Assembly: GCF_900113665.1 (NCBI RefSeq)
Contig: NZ_FOQD01000001.1
Span: forward strand, 1 to 64,000
Reading direction: 5' to 3'
From: Planctomicrobium piriforme
GTDB taxonomy: Bacteria; Planctomycetota; Planctomycetia; Planctomycetales; Planctomycetaceae
Length of the DNA stretch: 64,000 nt
Positions 27,039 to 35,238 of the stretch are shown here, piece by piece. Both the position numbers and the translations under genes were made by a program. A model generated the notes under the pieces. It had not been told where the DNA came from and did no database searches. It was given only the letters and a program-made list of their open reading frames with translations. The stretch's first letter is position 1, and each line of letters opens with the position of its first letter.

Positions 27039-28799
27039 ATGTCGAGAACGACCCGTTCCACCGCCCTGTTTCTACTCACCCTCGGGCTGGGAACGTTATT
27101 CCTTGTGGCGGGATGGCTGACGCCGTTCGAAACCGTTCGGGCACAACTCGATCCCCTGTCAGGCGACGGCACTGCCGACCGCTATACCCCGGAACTGCAT
27201 CGACGACTCCAGTTCGCCGCCCTGACCTGCGGCCTGTTGATGTCCGCGACAGCTGTCGCGATTCGGGTTCTGGCCCCTCGCTTGAGTGGTCGTGTTCACG
27301 GCCTTTTGCGGCGGCTCGTGGTCGACGTCAGAACACTGCGAGTTGAGATCACTGACACATTCAGGGCGAATGCCGTTGTCTTGATCGGACTGACTATCGC
27401 TGCGGCGGGACTACGGGCCTGTTTTCTGGATCTCCCGATGCGCTATGACGAAGCGCACTCATGGCTCGAATACGCTTCGTTTCCCTCTTATGTCATCGTG
27501 GCGAAGTACGATGATCCCAATAATCACATCTTTCATAATCTGCTGACGCATCTCGCCTCGTTGGTGTGCGGCAGCGACCCGTGGGCGTTGAGATTGCCGG
27601 CGTTCATGGCCGGGGTGCTGCTGGTGCCGGCGACGTATCTGCTCGGAACGGCTTTTTGCGATCGTCGCGTGGGCGGCTTTGCCGCGTTACTGGCGCTCGC
27701 GTCGTCGCCGCTGATCGACTACTCCGTCAACTCCCGCGGCTATGCCCTGCTCTGTCTGCTCACAGTCCTCGCCTGGCTCGCAGCGCTGCATTGGCGACAG
27801 ACCAGGAATCTCGCGGCCGCCCTTTGTTTGATTGCCTGCGGCGTTCTCGGATTATGGACCGTTCCGACAATGCTCTACAGCTTACTGAGCATCTGGGCCT
27901 GGCTCGGCTGGTCGGCGTTCCGCACCAAAAATGATTACGGTTCTGAGCCTGATCGCTCGAACTGGCGAGGAGTCGCGGCCATTATCCTGTTGACGGCGAT
28001 GGGCGCCTGCGTCGTGTACGCACCGGTCCTGCTCTTGAATGCCCCCGCCGACAGAATTCTGGGTGAAAGCAGCGGTCGTGCCGAGCGACTGAATCCCATG
28101 ATGGAAGTGGCGTCGATGTTTCAGGGTGCCGCTTCCCTGCTCTGGCGGGATGTGCCGTTGCCGCTCATTGGGTTCTTCATCGCCATGATCGCCGCCGCGC
28201 TCGTCCTTCCAAACCCTTGTCGAACGGATCTTCGCAGGGTGGCCATCGCGCTCGCTCTGCCGTTTTTGCTGACCGGCGTGCTGGGCATTATCCCTCCCCC
28301 GCGCTCATGGCTGTACATGATCCCCTGGCTGGGAGTGCTGACCGCGGCGGGCACCGTCAGTTGGCTGAGCTGGATCTCGATTAGGCGTCAATCCATGGTG
28401 CTGGGCATGGTGGAAGTCACGACAATGTTCGTCCTGGTCACGATTCTGATCGCGAGACAACCGATTCGGAATTCGAATGAAACTGGAGTCTTCCCAGCCG
28501 CTCATCAGATTATTCTTGAGCTGAAATCAGAACTGACTCCGCCATTGCGAATCGTGGCAGTCTCCCCTGCTTCGTCGCCGCTTGTTTATTACGCGCGTCG
28601 AGAGGGCTTGCCTGACTCATTATTCGCATGGCCTCAATCAGGCGACCGGATCATCATCGCGACCGCCCCCGGCCAGACCCCCGCCGACATCCTGCATCAA
28701 CTCAACATGCAGATTTCCGCCGCCGAGTTCCATGCCATGAGAATCGAGCCTGCTTTCACTCTTTGGGAACGCAACCCCAAAGCCGGTGCTCCCGAGTAA
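27039..28799 (+). CDS. Membrane glycosyltransferase-like protein (GT39/GT83-like)
   Basis: About 586 residues. An N-terminal segment (residues about 7-25) and a second (near 70-90) precede a GT39-like core with about nine helices. The loop after the third helix reads DLPMRYDEAHSWLEYA, where DE is the probable catalytic acidic pair, followed by DDPNNHIFHNLLTH and the RLPAFMAGVLLVPATYLLG segment typical of the family. IIPPPRSWLYMIPW and the C-terminal soluble part complete it. The acceptor is not predictable. ATG 27039 is taken as start, a TTG 15 bases earlier being possible. The pairing with the divergent 25035-26765 gene suggests a shared role in envelope polysaccharide or protein glycosylation. 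Confidence 0.78.
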   Translation: MSRTTRSTALFLLTLGLGTLFLVAGWLTPFETVRAQLDPLSGDGTADRYTPELHRRLQFAALTCGLLMSATAVAIRVLAPRLSGRVHGLLRRLVVDVRTLRVEITDTFRANAVVLIGLTIAAAGLRACFLDLPMRYDEAHSWLEYASFPSYVIVAKYDDPNNHIFHNLLTHLASLVCGSDPWALRLPAFMAGVLLVPATYLLGTAFCDRRVGGFAALLALASSPLIDYSVNSRGYALLCLLTVLAWLAALHWRQTRNLAAALCLIACGVLGLWTVPTMLYSLLSIWAWLGWSAFRTKNDYGSEPDRSNWRGVAAIILLTAMGACVVYAPVLLLNAPADRILGESSGRAERLNPMMEVASMFQGAASLLWRDVPLPLIGFFIAMIAAALVLPNPCRTDLRRVAIALALPFLLTGVLGIIPPPRSWLYMIPWLGVLTAAGTVSWLSWISIRRQSMVLGMVEVTTMFVLVTILIARQPIRNSNETGVFPAAHQIILELKSELTPPLRIVAVSPASSPLVYYARREGLPDSLFAWPQSGDRIIIATAPGQTPADILHQLNMQISAAEFHAMRIEPAFTLWERNPKAGAPE

Positions 28800-28825
28800 T
28801 TCTTGTCTGGCTCTGGACTCTCGAC

Positions 28826-30022
28826 TCACTTCGCCTTCCGCAAAAACTCTTCCAGCGCGTTCAGCCCGGCTTCGAGCGTCTTGATACTCGTGGCGAACGA
28901 GAGTCGCACATACCCAGGGGCACCGAAGTCGTCCCCGGAGACCGTCGCGACATGTCCTTCGCTCAACAGCAGGTCACAAAACTCGGTTGAGTTTTTGGGG
29001 ACCTTGCCACCTGGCCATGTCCGACCGAAATACTTGGTCACGTCGAAGAAGGCATAAAATGCTCCGCTGGGATCGGCGAAGCTGAGGTCCGGCATTGCCC
29101 GCAAACGCTTCACGACATAGTCGCGGCGTTTCGCGAACTCGGCGACCATCTCGGTAATACACGCCTGCGGGCCATCGAGCGCGGCGACCGCAGCGTACTG
29201 GCTGATGCTGCAGGGGTTCGATGTCTGCTGGCTCTGCAGATTGCTCATGCCTTTTGTCAGGTCGTTGGGAGCTATGGTCCAGCCGATTCGCCAGCCGGTC
29301 ATCGCATACGCCTTGCTCACCCCGCTGACGGTAATCGTCAGCGCCTTCACGTCTTCACCGAACGAGGCGAATGAACGGAACTGGGTGTCGCCGTAGATCA
29401 GCTTTTCGTAGATCTCGTCGGACAGTACGGGGATGTTTCGTTCAACTGCCACGCGGGCGAGCGCTTCGAGCGTCCCTACCGGATAGGCCATGCCCGTCGG
29501 ATTGCAGGGATTGTTGAGCATCAACAGGCGGGTGCGATCGGTGATCGCTTCCTCGAACTGCTCAGGCGAAAGACAGAATCCACTCTCCTGTGAAGTCGGC
29601 ACCAGCACGGGCGTCGCGCCGGTCAGTTCAACCAGGGCGCTGTAACTCACCCAGTACGGGGTCGGAATGATCACCTCATCCCCTGGCCCGCACATCGAGG
29701 CCAGCACATTATGAATGGCGTGCTTGGCGCCGTTGGTCACGATTACCTGCGCCGGCTCGTAGTGCAGACCGTAGTCACGCTTGTAGGCGGCGCAAATGGC
29801 TTTTTTCAGCTCCGGAATACCGGTCGCCGCGGTGTAATGGGTGTGTCCGGCGTCCATTGCCGCCTTCGCGGCGTCGCAGATGTGGGCCGGCGTCGGGAAG
29901 TCAGGCTCTCCCAGCGTGAACTCATGCACATGCACGCCCGTCGCTTTCAGCTCTTTGGCTTTGGCCGCGGCGGCAATCGTGGCAGAGGGCTTCAATGATT
30001 TCACAGCGGAAGAAAGTCGCAT
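28826..30022 (-). CDS. aspB: Class I pyridoxal-phosphate aminotransferase, aspartate aminotransferase type
   Basis: The 398-residue product follows the fold-type I class I layout throughout: FTLGEPDFPTPAHICDAA, YTAATGIPELKKAI, NGAKHAIHNVLASMCGPGDEV, PTPYWVSYSALVELTGA, LNNPCNPTGMAYP, LSDEIYEKLIYGD, and the PLP lysine in VSGVSKAYAMTGWRIGW (near 239). ARRDYVVKRL-like and YAFFDVTKYFG segments follow. Transfers the amino group between aspartate and 2-oxoglutarate (subgroup Ib); related enzymes also accept prephenate or other amino acids, so the exact substrate is inferred. A short heptameric quasi-repeat (28800-28828) lies at its end, between it and the convergent glycosyltransferase gene. Confidence 0.9.
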   Translation of the reverse strand: MRLSSAVKSLKPSATIAAAAKAKELKATGVHVHEFTLGEPDFPTPAHICDAAKAAMDAGHTHYTAATGIPELKKAICAAYKRDYGLHYEPAQVIVTNGAKHAIHNVLASMCGPGDEVIIPTPYWVSYSALVELTGATPVLVPTSQESGFCLSPEQFEEAITDRTRLLMLNNPCNPTGMAYPVGTLEALARVAVERNIPVLSDEIYEKLIYGDTQFRSFASFGEDVKALTITVSGVSKAYAMTGWRIGWTIAPNDLTKGMSNLQSQQTSNPCSISQYAAVAALDGPQACITEMVAEFAKRRDYVVKRLRAMPDLSFADPSGAFYAFFDVTKYFGRTWPGGKVPKNSTEFCDLLLSEGHVATVSGDDFGAPGYVRLSFATSIKTLEAGLNALEEFLRKAK

Positions 30023-30365
30023 GGAACAGCCTGAATCACAGCATTTGATTGGAAAAGCCGAATCGACGCGGAACCGGTCCGATCGATCGACTTCGAATAC
30101 CGCCCGCGATTCTTGGGGGACACGGCAAGAGAATCAAGCCAGCACGCCGGTTTTCACCGATTGCGCTGTCCTCACTCCGGCCAGCAGAGCGAAAACCCTG
30201 GCATCAGGTTCGCCCTTCGGCACGAACTCTGCACAAACCTGAATTTGTCGTGTGGACTCGGACCGGCAGCCCCCTGTTTGTCACAACCGGTTGCGAATTG
30301 CAGATTTCTGCCCGGAGTGAAGGCCAACAGTTCTCCCCGGTGCCTGATCCACCTATGATGAATCA
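30023..30365. other. Intergenic region without a recognised gene
   Basis: This 343-bp gap separates the divergent aminotransferase and Hsp20 genes and must contain both promoters. Short frames here have implausible composition. I see no repeat, terminator or clear heat-shock operator such as a CIRCE element. Confidence 0.6.
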
Positions 30366-30908
30366 ATGAATCGCGCCCCGTCTGCAGCAAAGGGAAATCC
30401 GATGAACCCATCCACTCCCAAAGAACGTTCGATCAAGAACTGGCTTCCCCCCACGTCTTTCGGCGCCCTCCGGCAGGAGGTCAACGATCTCGTCGAAAAC
30501 CTGCTGGGGGACTCGATGCCCAACTTCCGCGGGGATCAGGTTCCCCGCGTGGACGTTTCGGAGACGGCGGATTTCGTCGAAGTCGTCGCGGATGTCCCCG
30601 GCTTCAAGACCGAGGAAGTCTCCGTCGACCTGGCCGACAATCACCTGATTCTCACCGGCCAGCACCCCGAACAGCCCACGGCATCGACCGAGGCCCGCCG
30701 TTTTCATCGCATCGAACGGCGGATGTCCAGCTTCACCCGGTCGGTCCTGCTCCCCTGCCCGGTCGATGACACCCGCGTGGAAGCCGAATTAAAAGATGGA
30801 ATTCTCAGCGTTCGCCTGCCGAAACGTGAAGATGTTCGTCGCCGCCGCGTCCCGATTCGCGGAGCTGAATCGACCGGCACCGTCACCGATCCAGGCGTGA
30901 ATTTCTGA
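30366..30908 (+). CDS. Hsp20/alpha-crystallin small heat shock protein
   Basis: The product is 180 residues, or 168 if the ATG at 30402 is used. It is an ATP-independent holdase that binds unfolding proteins in the cytoplasm. The alpha-crystallin domain begins at VPRVDVSETADFVEVVADVPGF and includes VSVDLADNHLILTG, RRFHRIERRMSSFTRSVLLP and ELKDGILSVRLPK, the strongest hallmark. The C-terminal IxI/V-like anchor appears as RRVPIRG. The N-terminal arm is short and includes WLPPTSFGALRQEVNDLVE. It stands alone. Promoter not identified. Confidence 0.92.
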   Translation: MNRAPSAAKGNPMNPSTPKERSIKNWLPPTSFGALRQEVNDLVENLLGDSMPNFRGDQVPRVDVSETADFVEVVADVPGFKTEEVSVDLADNHLILTGQHPEQPTASTEARRFHRIERRMSSFTRSVLLPCPVDDTRVEAELKDGILSVRLPKREDVRRRRVPIRGAESTGTVTDPGVNF

Positions 30909-31101
30909 CCGCCCCTTGCAACCTGTCCCTGCTTCCTGTCTGTTGATCGTCTCCCTGTTCAGGGATTGCATCCGTCCAGCGCCGGTTCCACTCGCGCACA
31001 GATCTTCGCAAGCTCGTACTGTCGGGGAACTTGAATTCCCCGGTCAGACAAGTATTGTGAAGGCCGAAATCGGACGCTGTCGCCGTTGATGAGAGGCTCC
31101 C

Positions 31102-32010
31102 ATGGTCAAAATCCTGGTGGTTGATGATTCGGTGATGGATCAGAAAATCGCCGCAGGTCTGCTGCAACGGGATACCGGCTGGGAAGTCGAATTCGCCGCC
31201 GATGGCCGGATTGCCTGGCAACGCGTGCAGGATCAGAACAAGCAGCTCCCCGACGTCATCGTCACCGACCTGCAGATGCCCGAAATGAACGGGCTCGATC
31301 TCGTTCGCGAAGTGCAGCGCGAATTCCCGCTGGTGCCGGTCATTCTGATGACCGCCCAGGGGAGCGAAACCATTGCGGTCGAAGCGCTGCAGCAAGGGGC
31401 GTCCAGTTACGTTCCCAAGTCCAAGCTGGCCTCGATGCTCACGGCGACTGTGCAACAGGTGCTGTCGCTGGCCGGCGAACGCCGTTCAAAGCGGGCCCTG
31501 CTCCGCTACATGAACTGCATGGATTGCGAGTTCGTCCTCTCCAACGACACCGCGATGCTGACGTCGTTGGTCTCCTACCTCCAGGGGATTTTGCGTGACA
31601 TGGACGTGCTATCGGAAAACGACCGGCTCCGCACCGGCGTGGCGCTGGAAGAAGCCCTCCTGAATGCCGCTTATCACGGCAACCTCGAAGTCAGCAGCGA
31701 ACTGCGTGAAATCGATCACATGCAGTTCTATGACCTCGCCCGGCAACGGGCTCACTCCGCCCCGTACATGGACCGCCGGATCTTCATCAAAGTCAAAATT
31801 GACGCAGGCGGTTTACAGTATGTGGTGCGGGATGAGGGCCCCGGTTTCGACCCGCGGACCCTGCCCGACCCGACCGATCCCGCGAATATCGAACGTCCCT
31901 GCGGTCGCGGCCTGCTGCTGATGCGGACCTTCATGGACGAAGTGACCTACAACGATCGCGGCAACGAAGTGACGATGCTCAAACGCTGTGCCCGAACGAC
32001 GATGGCCTGA
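31102..32010 (+). CDS. Response regulator with C-terminal GHKL-type ATPase domain
   Basis: The 302-residue product starts with a receiver domain (1-125): acidic pair VVDDS, phosphoacceptor Asp near residue 55 in VTDLQMPEMNGLD, Thr in LMTAQGS and Lys in YVPKSKL. A linker helix region follows. The C-terminal part (about 165-302) has the N-box-like ALEEALLNAAYHGNLE, a G1-like VRDEGPGFDPRTLP and G2-like RGLLLMRTFMDEV of the HATPase_c family, as in anti-sigma-factor serine kinases (SpoIIAB/RsbW type). This suggests a phosphorelay-controlled switch that phosphorylates or sequesters an anti-anti-sigma partner. No histidine kinase or sigma factor lies beside it. Confidence 0.88.
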   Translation: MVKILVVDDSVMDQKIAAGLLQRDTGWEVEFAADGRIAWQRVQDQNKQLPDVIVTDLQMPEMNGLDLVREVQREFPLVPVILMTAQGSETIAVEALQQGASSYVPKSKLASMLTATVQQVLSLAGERRSKRALLRYMNCMDCEFVLSNDTAMLTSLVSYLQGILRDMDVLSENDRLRTGVALEEALLNAAYHGNLEVSSELREIDHMQFYDLARQRAHSAPYMDRRIFIKVKIDAGGLQYVVRDEGPGFDPRTLPDPTDPANIERPCGRGLLLMRTFMDEVTYNDRGNEVTMLKRCARTTMA

Positions 32011-32035
32011 GCGATCAGTCTGTAGTTCTCAGTTT

Positions 32036-33208
32036 TCAGTCGACCTTAAGAGTCATCTGCCGCTGAGTGACGCGATCCACCGCCCGCTGCTGGACGGTGA
32101 TTCCGAGCCCTGGCCCTGTGAGTGCTTCGGCGCGGCCTGCTTTTCCGAATGTCAGGTCTTCCACGGTGAGCGGCTCGCGGACCAGAAACCGGTCGAAGCT
32201 CCCCTCCACCGCAGTCAGTCCTGCAATCGTGGTCGCAAAATGTCGCCCTGCCGCGGAGAGAATGCCCGTCTCGCCGACCTGACAACCAAGCTGGTAGCTG
32301 AGCCCTGCTCCCCTGGCTCGCTGCGCCAACTCGATGGTCGGGATGACTCCTCCGCACTTTGACAGCCGCAAGTTAAAGGCATCACACAGTCCCAGCTCGA
32401 TCGCCAGGTCGGCATCGCTCGACGAACAGAGCGACTCATCGAGCATGATTGGGACCGGTGTTTGCGTCCGCACTTGCGCGAGCTTCCGCACTTCGGCATG
32501 TGGAACCGGTTGCTCGACCGAGTCGATCCCCTGCTTCTCCAGTCGCGACAACTTGTCGGCAACTTCCTCCGCGTGCCAGGCCTCATTGGCGTCAATCCGC
32601 AACGCGACCTTCGGACCGAAGATGCGGCGGACGATTCGCAGCAGCCGGGCATCATTCTTTCGCACCCCGACTTTGACTTTGCACTGCCGAAATCCGTAGT
32701 AGCGATACAGCCACGCTCGGATGCGGACCTTCAGCATTCGTGACGCCGTAATCGCCGCACTGTAATGGACATGCTCGACCCGTTGCGTCAGCCCTGCCGA
32801 CTCCGGCAGCCCGCGCATGAACTCCGACAAAGTGCTGTTTAGTGACAGGCAGCCCGCATCGAGAATTGCCAGCTCCAGAGCGCAGCGTGCTGCGTTCCCA
32901 AAACAGTCTCGCTGCTCTGACGGCCGCGGCAGTTGAATCTCGCGTACGAGCGCCGCCAACCCTTCGGCATCCTCGAACCTGCCTGCGAGCGCGGTTGTGT
33001 CGAGTTCGGTCAGATGCTGCCACGCCGTATCAATCGTCTCACCGGTGACATACGCTCGCGGCAGCCCTTCTCCCCAGCCGATCGCGCCATTGTCGAGCCG
33101 GCAGCGCACGACAACGGCGTCGTTCTGCTTGCGGTCATGCGACGCATGCCGTACCCGCCGCTTCAGCGGGATGCGGACGTGAAACACTGTCAGCTCGCTT
33201 ACTCGCAT
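32036..33208 (-). CDS. Enolase-superfamily enzyme, dipeptide-epimerase/muconate-cycloisomerase type
   Basis: The 390-residue product has an N-terminal capping domain (RHASHDRKQNDAVVVRCRL, GWGEGLPRAYVTGE) and a C-terminal barrel. The catalytic elements of the MLE subgroup are visible: KxK in QCKVKVGV (near 215), metal ligands in RIDANEAW, VEQPVP and LDESLCS, and the second-barrel Lys in NLRLSKCGGV. GCQVGETGILSAAGRHF is also typical. Candidate reactions are dipeptide epimerisation (L-Ala-D/L-Glu) or o-succinylbenzoate synthesis; neither can be proved from sequence alone, and no menaquinone genes are near. ATG 33208 overlaps the stop of the DinB-like gene by one base. Confidence 0.82.
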   Translation of the reverse strand: MRVSELTVFHVRIPLKRRVRHASHDRKQNDAVVVRCRLDNGAIGWGEGLPRAYVTGETIDTAWQHLTELDTTALAGRFEDAEGLAALVREIQLPRPSEQRDCFGNAARCALELAILDAGCLSLNSTLSEFMRGLPESAGLTQRVEHVHYSAAITASRMLKVRIRAWLYRYYGFRQCKVKVGVRKNDARLLRIVRRIFGPKVALRIDANEAWHAEEVADKLSRLEKQGIDSVEQPVPHAEVRKLAQVRTQTPVPIMLDESLCSSSDADLAIELGLCDAFNLRLSKCGGVIPTIELAQRARGAGLSYQLGCQVGETGILSAAGRHFATTIAGLTAVEGSFDRFLVREPLTVEDLTFGKAGRAEALTGPGLGITVQQRAVDRVTQRQMTLKVD

Positions 33209-33675
33209 CAACTGAGCCCCAGCGCGCGACGCTTGTCGGCGATAAACTTGAGATGATGGGGGATATGGCCGGTCACTCGTCGCAGCAGCACTTCCAGCGA
33301 CAGCGAGCCGTCGCGGTTGTGTTGTCCCGTCCTTGCAAACACTTCTGGCGATTGCGCTAAGAGGATTCTCGCAACGTGTCGCCGCACGGCGGAGATCAAG
33401 TTCAGCTCTTCTTCGAGATCGCGCTCCTCGTATGCGAGCCGAGCCGCAAACAGGTCTGGATCTCCCGCCATCAGCAGGGGCTGGTCTTCGGCGATGACGC
33501 GTTTCATCCGGTCCGCATACACCGGCTCGAAATCGGCGATGTGCGCGATGACCTGCAGCGTCGACCATGTCCCGAGCACCGGCTTCGCCAGCAGTTGCTC
33601 GCGAGACATCCCCTGCACTGCTGCCCGCAAGAGAGTTGGTCCCCGAAGGTAGTCATCAATCAGAAGTTGGGTCAT
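33208..33675 (-). CDS. DinB-family protein
   Basis: About 155 residues forming a predicted four-helix bundle of the DinB/YfiT-like superfamily. GTWSTLQVIAHIADFEPVYADRMKRVI carries the first metal-type His, and HIPHHLKFIADKR near the end gives the other His residues of the usual three-His site. The protein could be a metal-dependent thiol transferase or hydrolase; many family members have no known function. ATG 33675 gives the family N-terminus MTQLLIDDYLRG. Its stop TGA overlaps the ATG of the enolase-superfamily gene (TGATG), so the two are probably translated together. Confidence 0.82.
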   Translation of the reverse strand: MTQLLIDDYLRGPTLLRAAVQGMSREQLLAKPVLGTWSTLQVIAHIADFEPVYADRMKRVIAEDQPLLMAGDPDLFAARLAYEERDLEEELNLISAVRRHVARILLAQSPEVFARTGQHNRDGSLSLEVLLRRVTGHIPHHLKFIADKRRALGLS

Positions 33676-34187
33676 CGCGAGTTCTCGTTTATTGAAAAGT
33701 AATCTTGGCTGGATTTCAGCAGAAAAGTGCGTCCCCCCACGAATGGGTTGTCTCATCTGCAGTGCCGCTCGGCAATTGACCGGACGTGTGAAGGGGGCGG
33801 CGGTCAGCCTTCAGCGGTCGGCAAATCATTGAAGAACGAGACACAATTCGTCTTAAATGATTCAAATTGAGTGGCTTACGCGATTCTCGGTGCAGTTGAG
33901 AGAGTTTTGTCTTGGGCAACTTTGCAGACTGCTGCCCCGTTCAGAGCCCGGTCATTTGGGGAAATAGTCAAACTCTAGCGATTTTCCTGAATTCAACTCA
34001 TTTGCCGGTCGTGCAATGCCGATGACAACATTGAGTTTCGTTTCGCGCCGTTCACAAGGCGGCCAAAGGTTGGGTTCATCAGCCCGGCTACTTGACAGTA
34101 AGTTGCTGTTGTATTTACAGTTGAGACCAGACCGAACTTGCGGTCGACAGCAATTCAAACGTCAGAAATAGCCGGGAGTGGCCAATC
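33676..34187. other. Intergenic region upstream of the HU gene
   Basis: About 510 bp with no supportable gene; frames are short and of odd composition. It separates the divergent DinB-like and HU genes and is richer in A and T towards the HU gene. Apart from the promoter-like site at 34092-34119, I see no repeats. Confidence 0.55.
34092..34119 (+). promoter_or_regulatory. Candidate sigma70-type promoter for the HU gene
   Basis: A perfect TTGACA at 34092-34097 is followed after 16 bases by TTTACA at 34114-34119. The distance to the GTG start at 34188 leaves about 60 bases of leader. The -10 box is weak, so this is a suggestion. Confidence 0.4.
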
Positions 34188-34595
34188 GTGACCAAGAAAG
34201 AAATCGTCAAGACGATCTCAGAAGAATGTGGTCTGACGCAGCTCAAGACGAAAGAAATCGTTCAGAAGACGTTTGAAGCCATCATCGACACGCTGGTCAC
34301 GGAGAGCCGAATCGAACTCCGTAACTTCGGCGTGTTCGAAGTGAAGAAGCGAGCCGCCCGGAAAGCTCGCAACCCTCGTTCGGGTGAACGGGTGGATGTT
34401 CCGGAAAAGTTTGTGGTGACCTTCAAGCCGGGCAAGGAGATGGAAGAACGCGTGTTGCAACTGCAGGAAGCTGCAGCTCGCCAAGCCGCTCAAGCCAGCT
34501 CCCCGACTGAATCGCCAGCCTACGAATCACCGACGACTGCCCCTTCCCCAACGCCTTCCCACATTTCGTCTTACTCTCCGCAACCTGCGGAGTAA
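34188..34595 (+). CDS. HU/IHF-family nucleoid DNA-binding protein
   Basis: The 135-residue product has a standard 90-residue HU fold: MTKKEIVKTISEE, the helical TKEIVQKTFEAIIDTLV, FGVFEVKKRAARKARNPRSG with the beta-arm residues NP at the DNA-intercalating tip, and FKPGKEMEERV. It bends and compacts DNA as a dimer. After residue 92 it carries an unusual tail rich in Ala, Ser, Pro and Thr, without the Lys/Ala repeats of planctomycete or actinobacterial histone-like tails. GTG is the start, with GGGAG shortly upstream. It is transcribed alone or with the small lipoprotein gene 200 bases downstream. Confidence 0.93.
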   Translation: MTKKEIVKTISEECGLTQLKTKEIVQKTFEAIIDTLVTESRIELRNFGVFEVKKRAARKARNPRSGERVDVPEKFVVTFKPGKEMEERVLQLQEAAARQAAQASSPTESPAYESPTTAPSPTPSHISSYSPQPAE

Positions 34596-34796
34596 GTCGT
34601 TCGCGACCAATCACCGAAATCACAAGTCGGCAGCGTGCATGCGGCCCGTCCAGTTTGCGACAGCAAACCCCGGACAGGATCGCAGTGTGCGATGCCGTTC
34701 AGGACACAACGTCAGACTCACAGTTCCTGCTCTGGTGAGCCGGGAACAAAAGTCTTCCGCGTGTGCGCCTGCGACCCGGACTCATGGAGGAGACCG

Positions 34797-35015
34797 ATGC
34801 GGAAACTATTCCTGCTGATCGCCATGATGGCGACCATGTCCGTCCAATCAGGTTGCATCATTCCCATCTGGAGCGCAAGCCCGGATGACCGGGTCCGTCA
34901 GATGATTTATCAGTCGGAAAACTACCGGCAGATTCCGGAAATCTGGGAACGCGTCTGGTTCCTCGACATGCCGGACCTCGCAACTCCATTCCGTACACAC
35001 GGCGGCGTGATCTAG
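34797..35015 (+). CDS. Small secreted lipoprotein-like protein
   Basis: The 72-residue product begins MRKLFLLIAMMATMSVQSGC, a typical lipoprotein leader with Ser-Gly-Cys at the lipobox (expected L-x-G/A-C is here V-Q-S-G-C, so a weak lipobox). The remaining 50 residues are hydrophilic with a conserved look (ASPDDRVRQMIYQSENYRQI, ERVWFLDMPD). ATG 34797 has a strong GGAGG about five bases upstream. The longer frame beginning at 34635 has no support. No function is known. A Rho-independent terminator lies 100 bases after the stop. Confidence 0.72.
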   Translation: MRKLFLLIAMMATMSVQSGCIIPIWSASPDDRVRQMIYQSENYRQIPEIWERVWFLDMPDLATPFRTHGGVI

Positions 35016-35115
35016 CCCCGCCGTGCCTGCTGCCTCGCCGCACTCTCCCTGCTCTGGCCGACCGCATCCGGCCCGATCATGGTTTTAGTGAGGCCGGCGT
35101 CAGCCTGAAATTCCG

Positions 35116-35149
35116 CGCCGCCTGTCGACATTCGACCGGCGGCGTTTTT
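35116..35149 (+). terminator. Rho-independent terminator
   Basis: Stem CGCCGCC-TGTCGA pairs with TCGA-CCGGCGGCG with one mismatch around a short CAT loop, followed by five T. It would end transcription of the HU and lipoprotein genes. Confidence 0.85.
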
Positions 35150-35161
35150 GCTGCGCGAAGA

Positions 35162-35223
35162 AGCGTCCCGGACAATCCCTTTGCGATACAGCGATCCAAG
35201 ACATCGGAATTGTCCGGGACGCT
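35162..35223. repeat. Perfect 15-bp inverted repeat
   Basis: AGCGTCCCGGACAAT at 35162-35176 and its exact reverse complement at 35209-35223 frame a 32-nt loop. It follows the terminator and lies just beyond the stop codon of the convergent UDP-sugar dehydrogenase gene. There is no T-run, so it may act bidirectionally or be a mobile repeat. Confidence 0.85.
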
Positions 35224-35238
35224 GCACTGCACCCCAGC

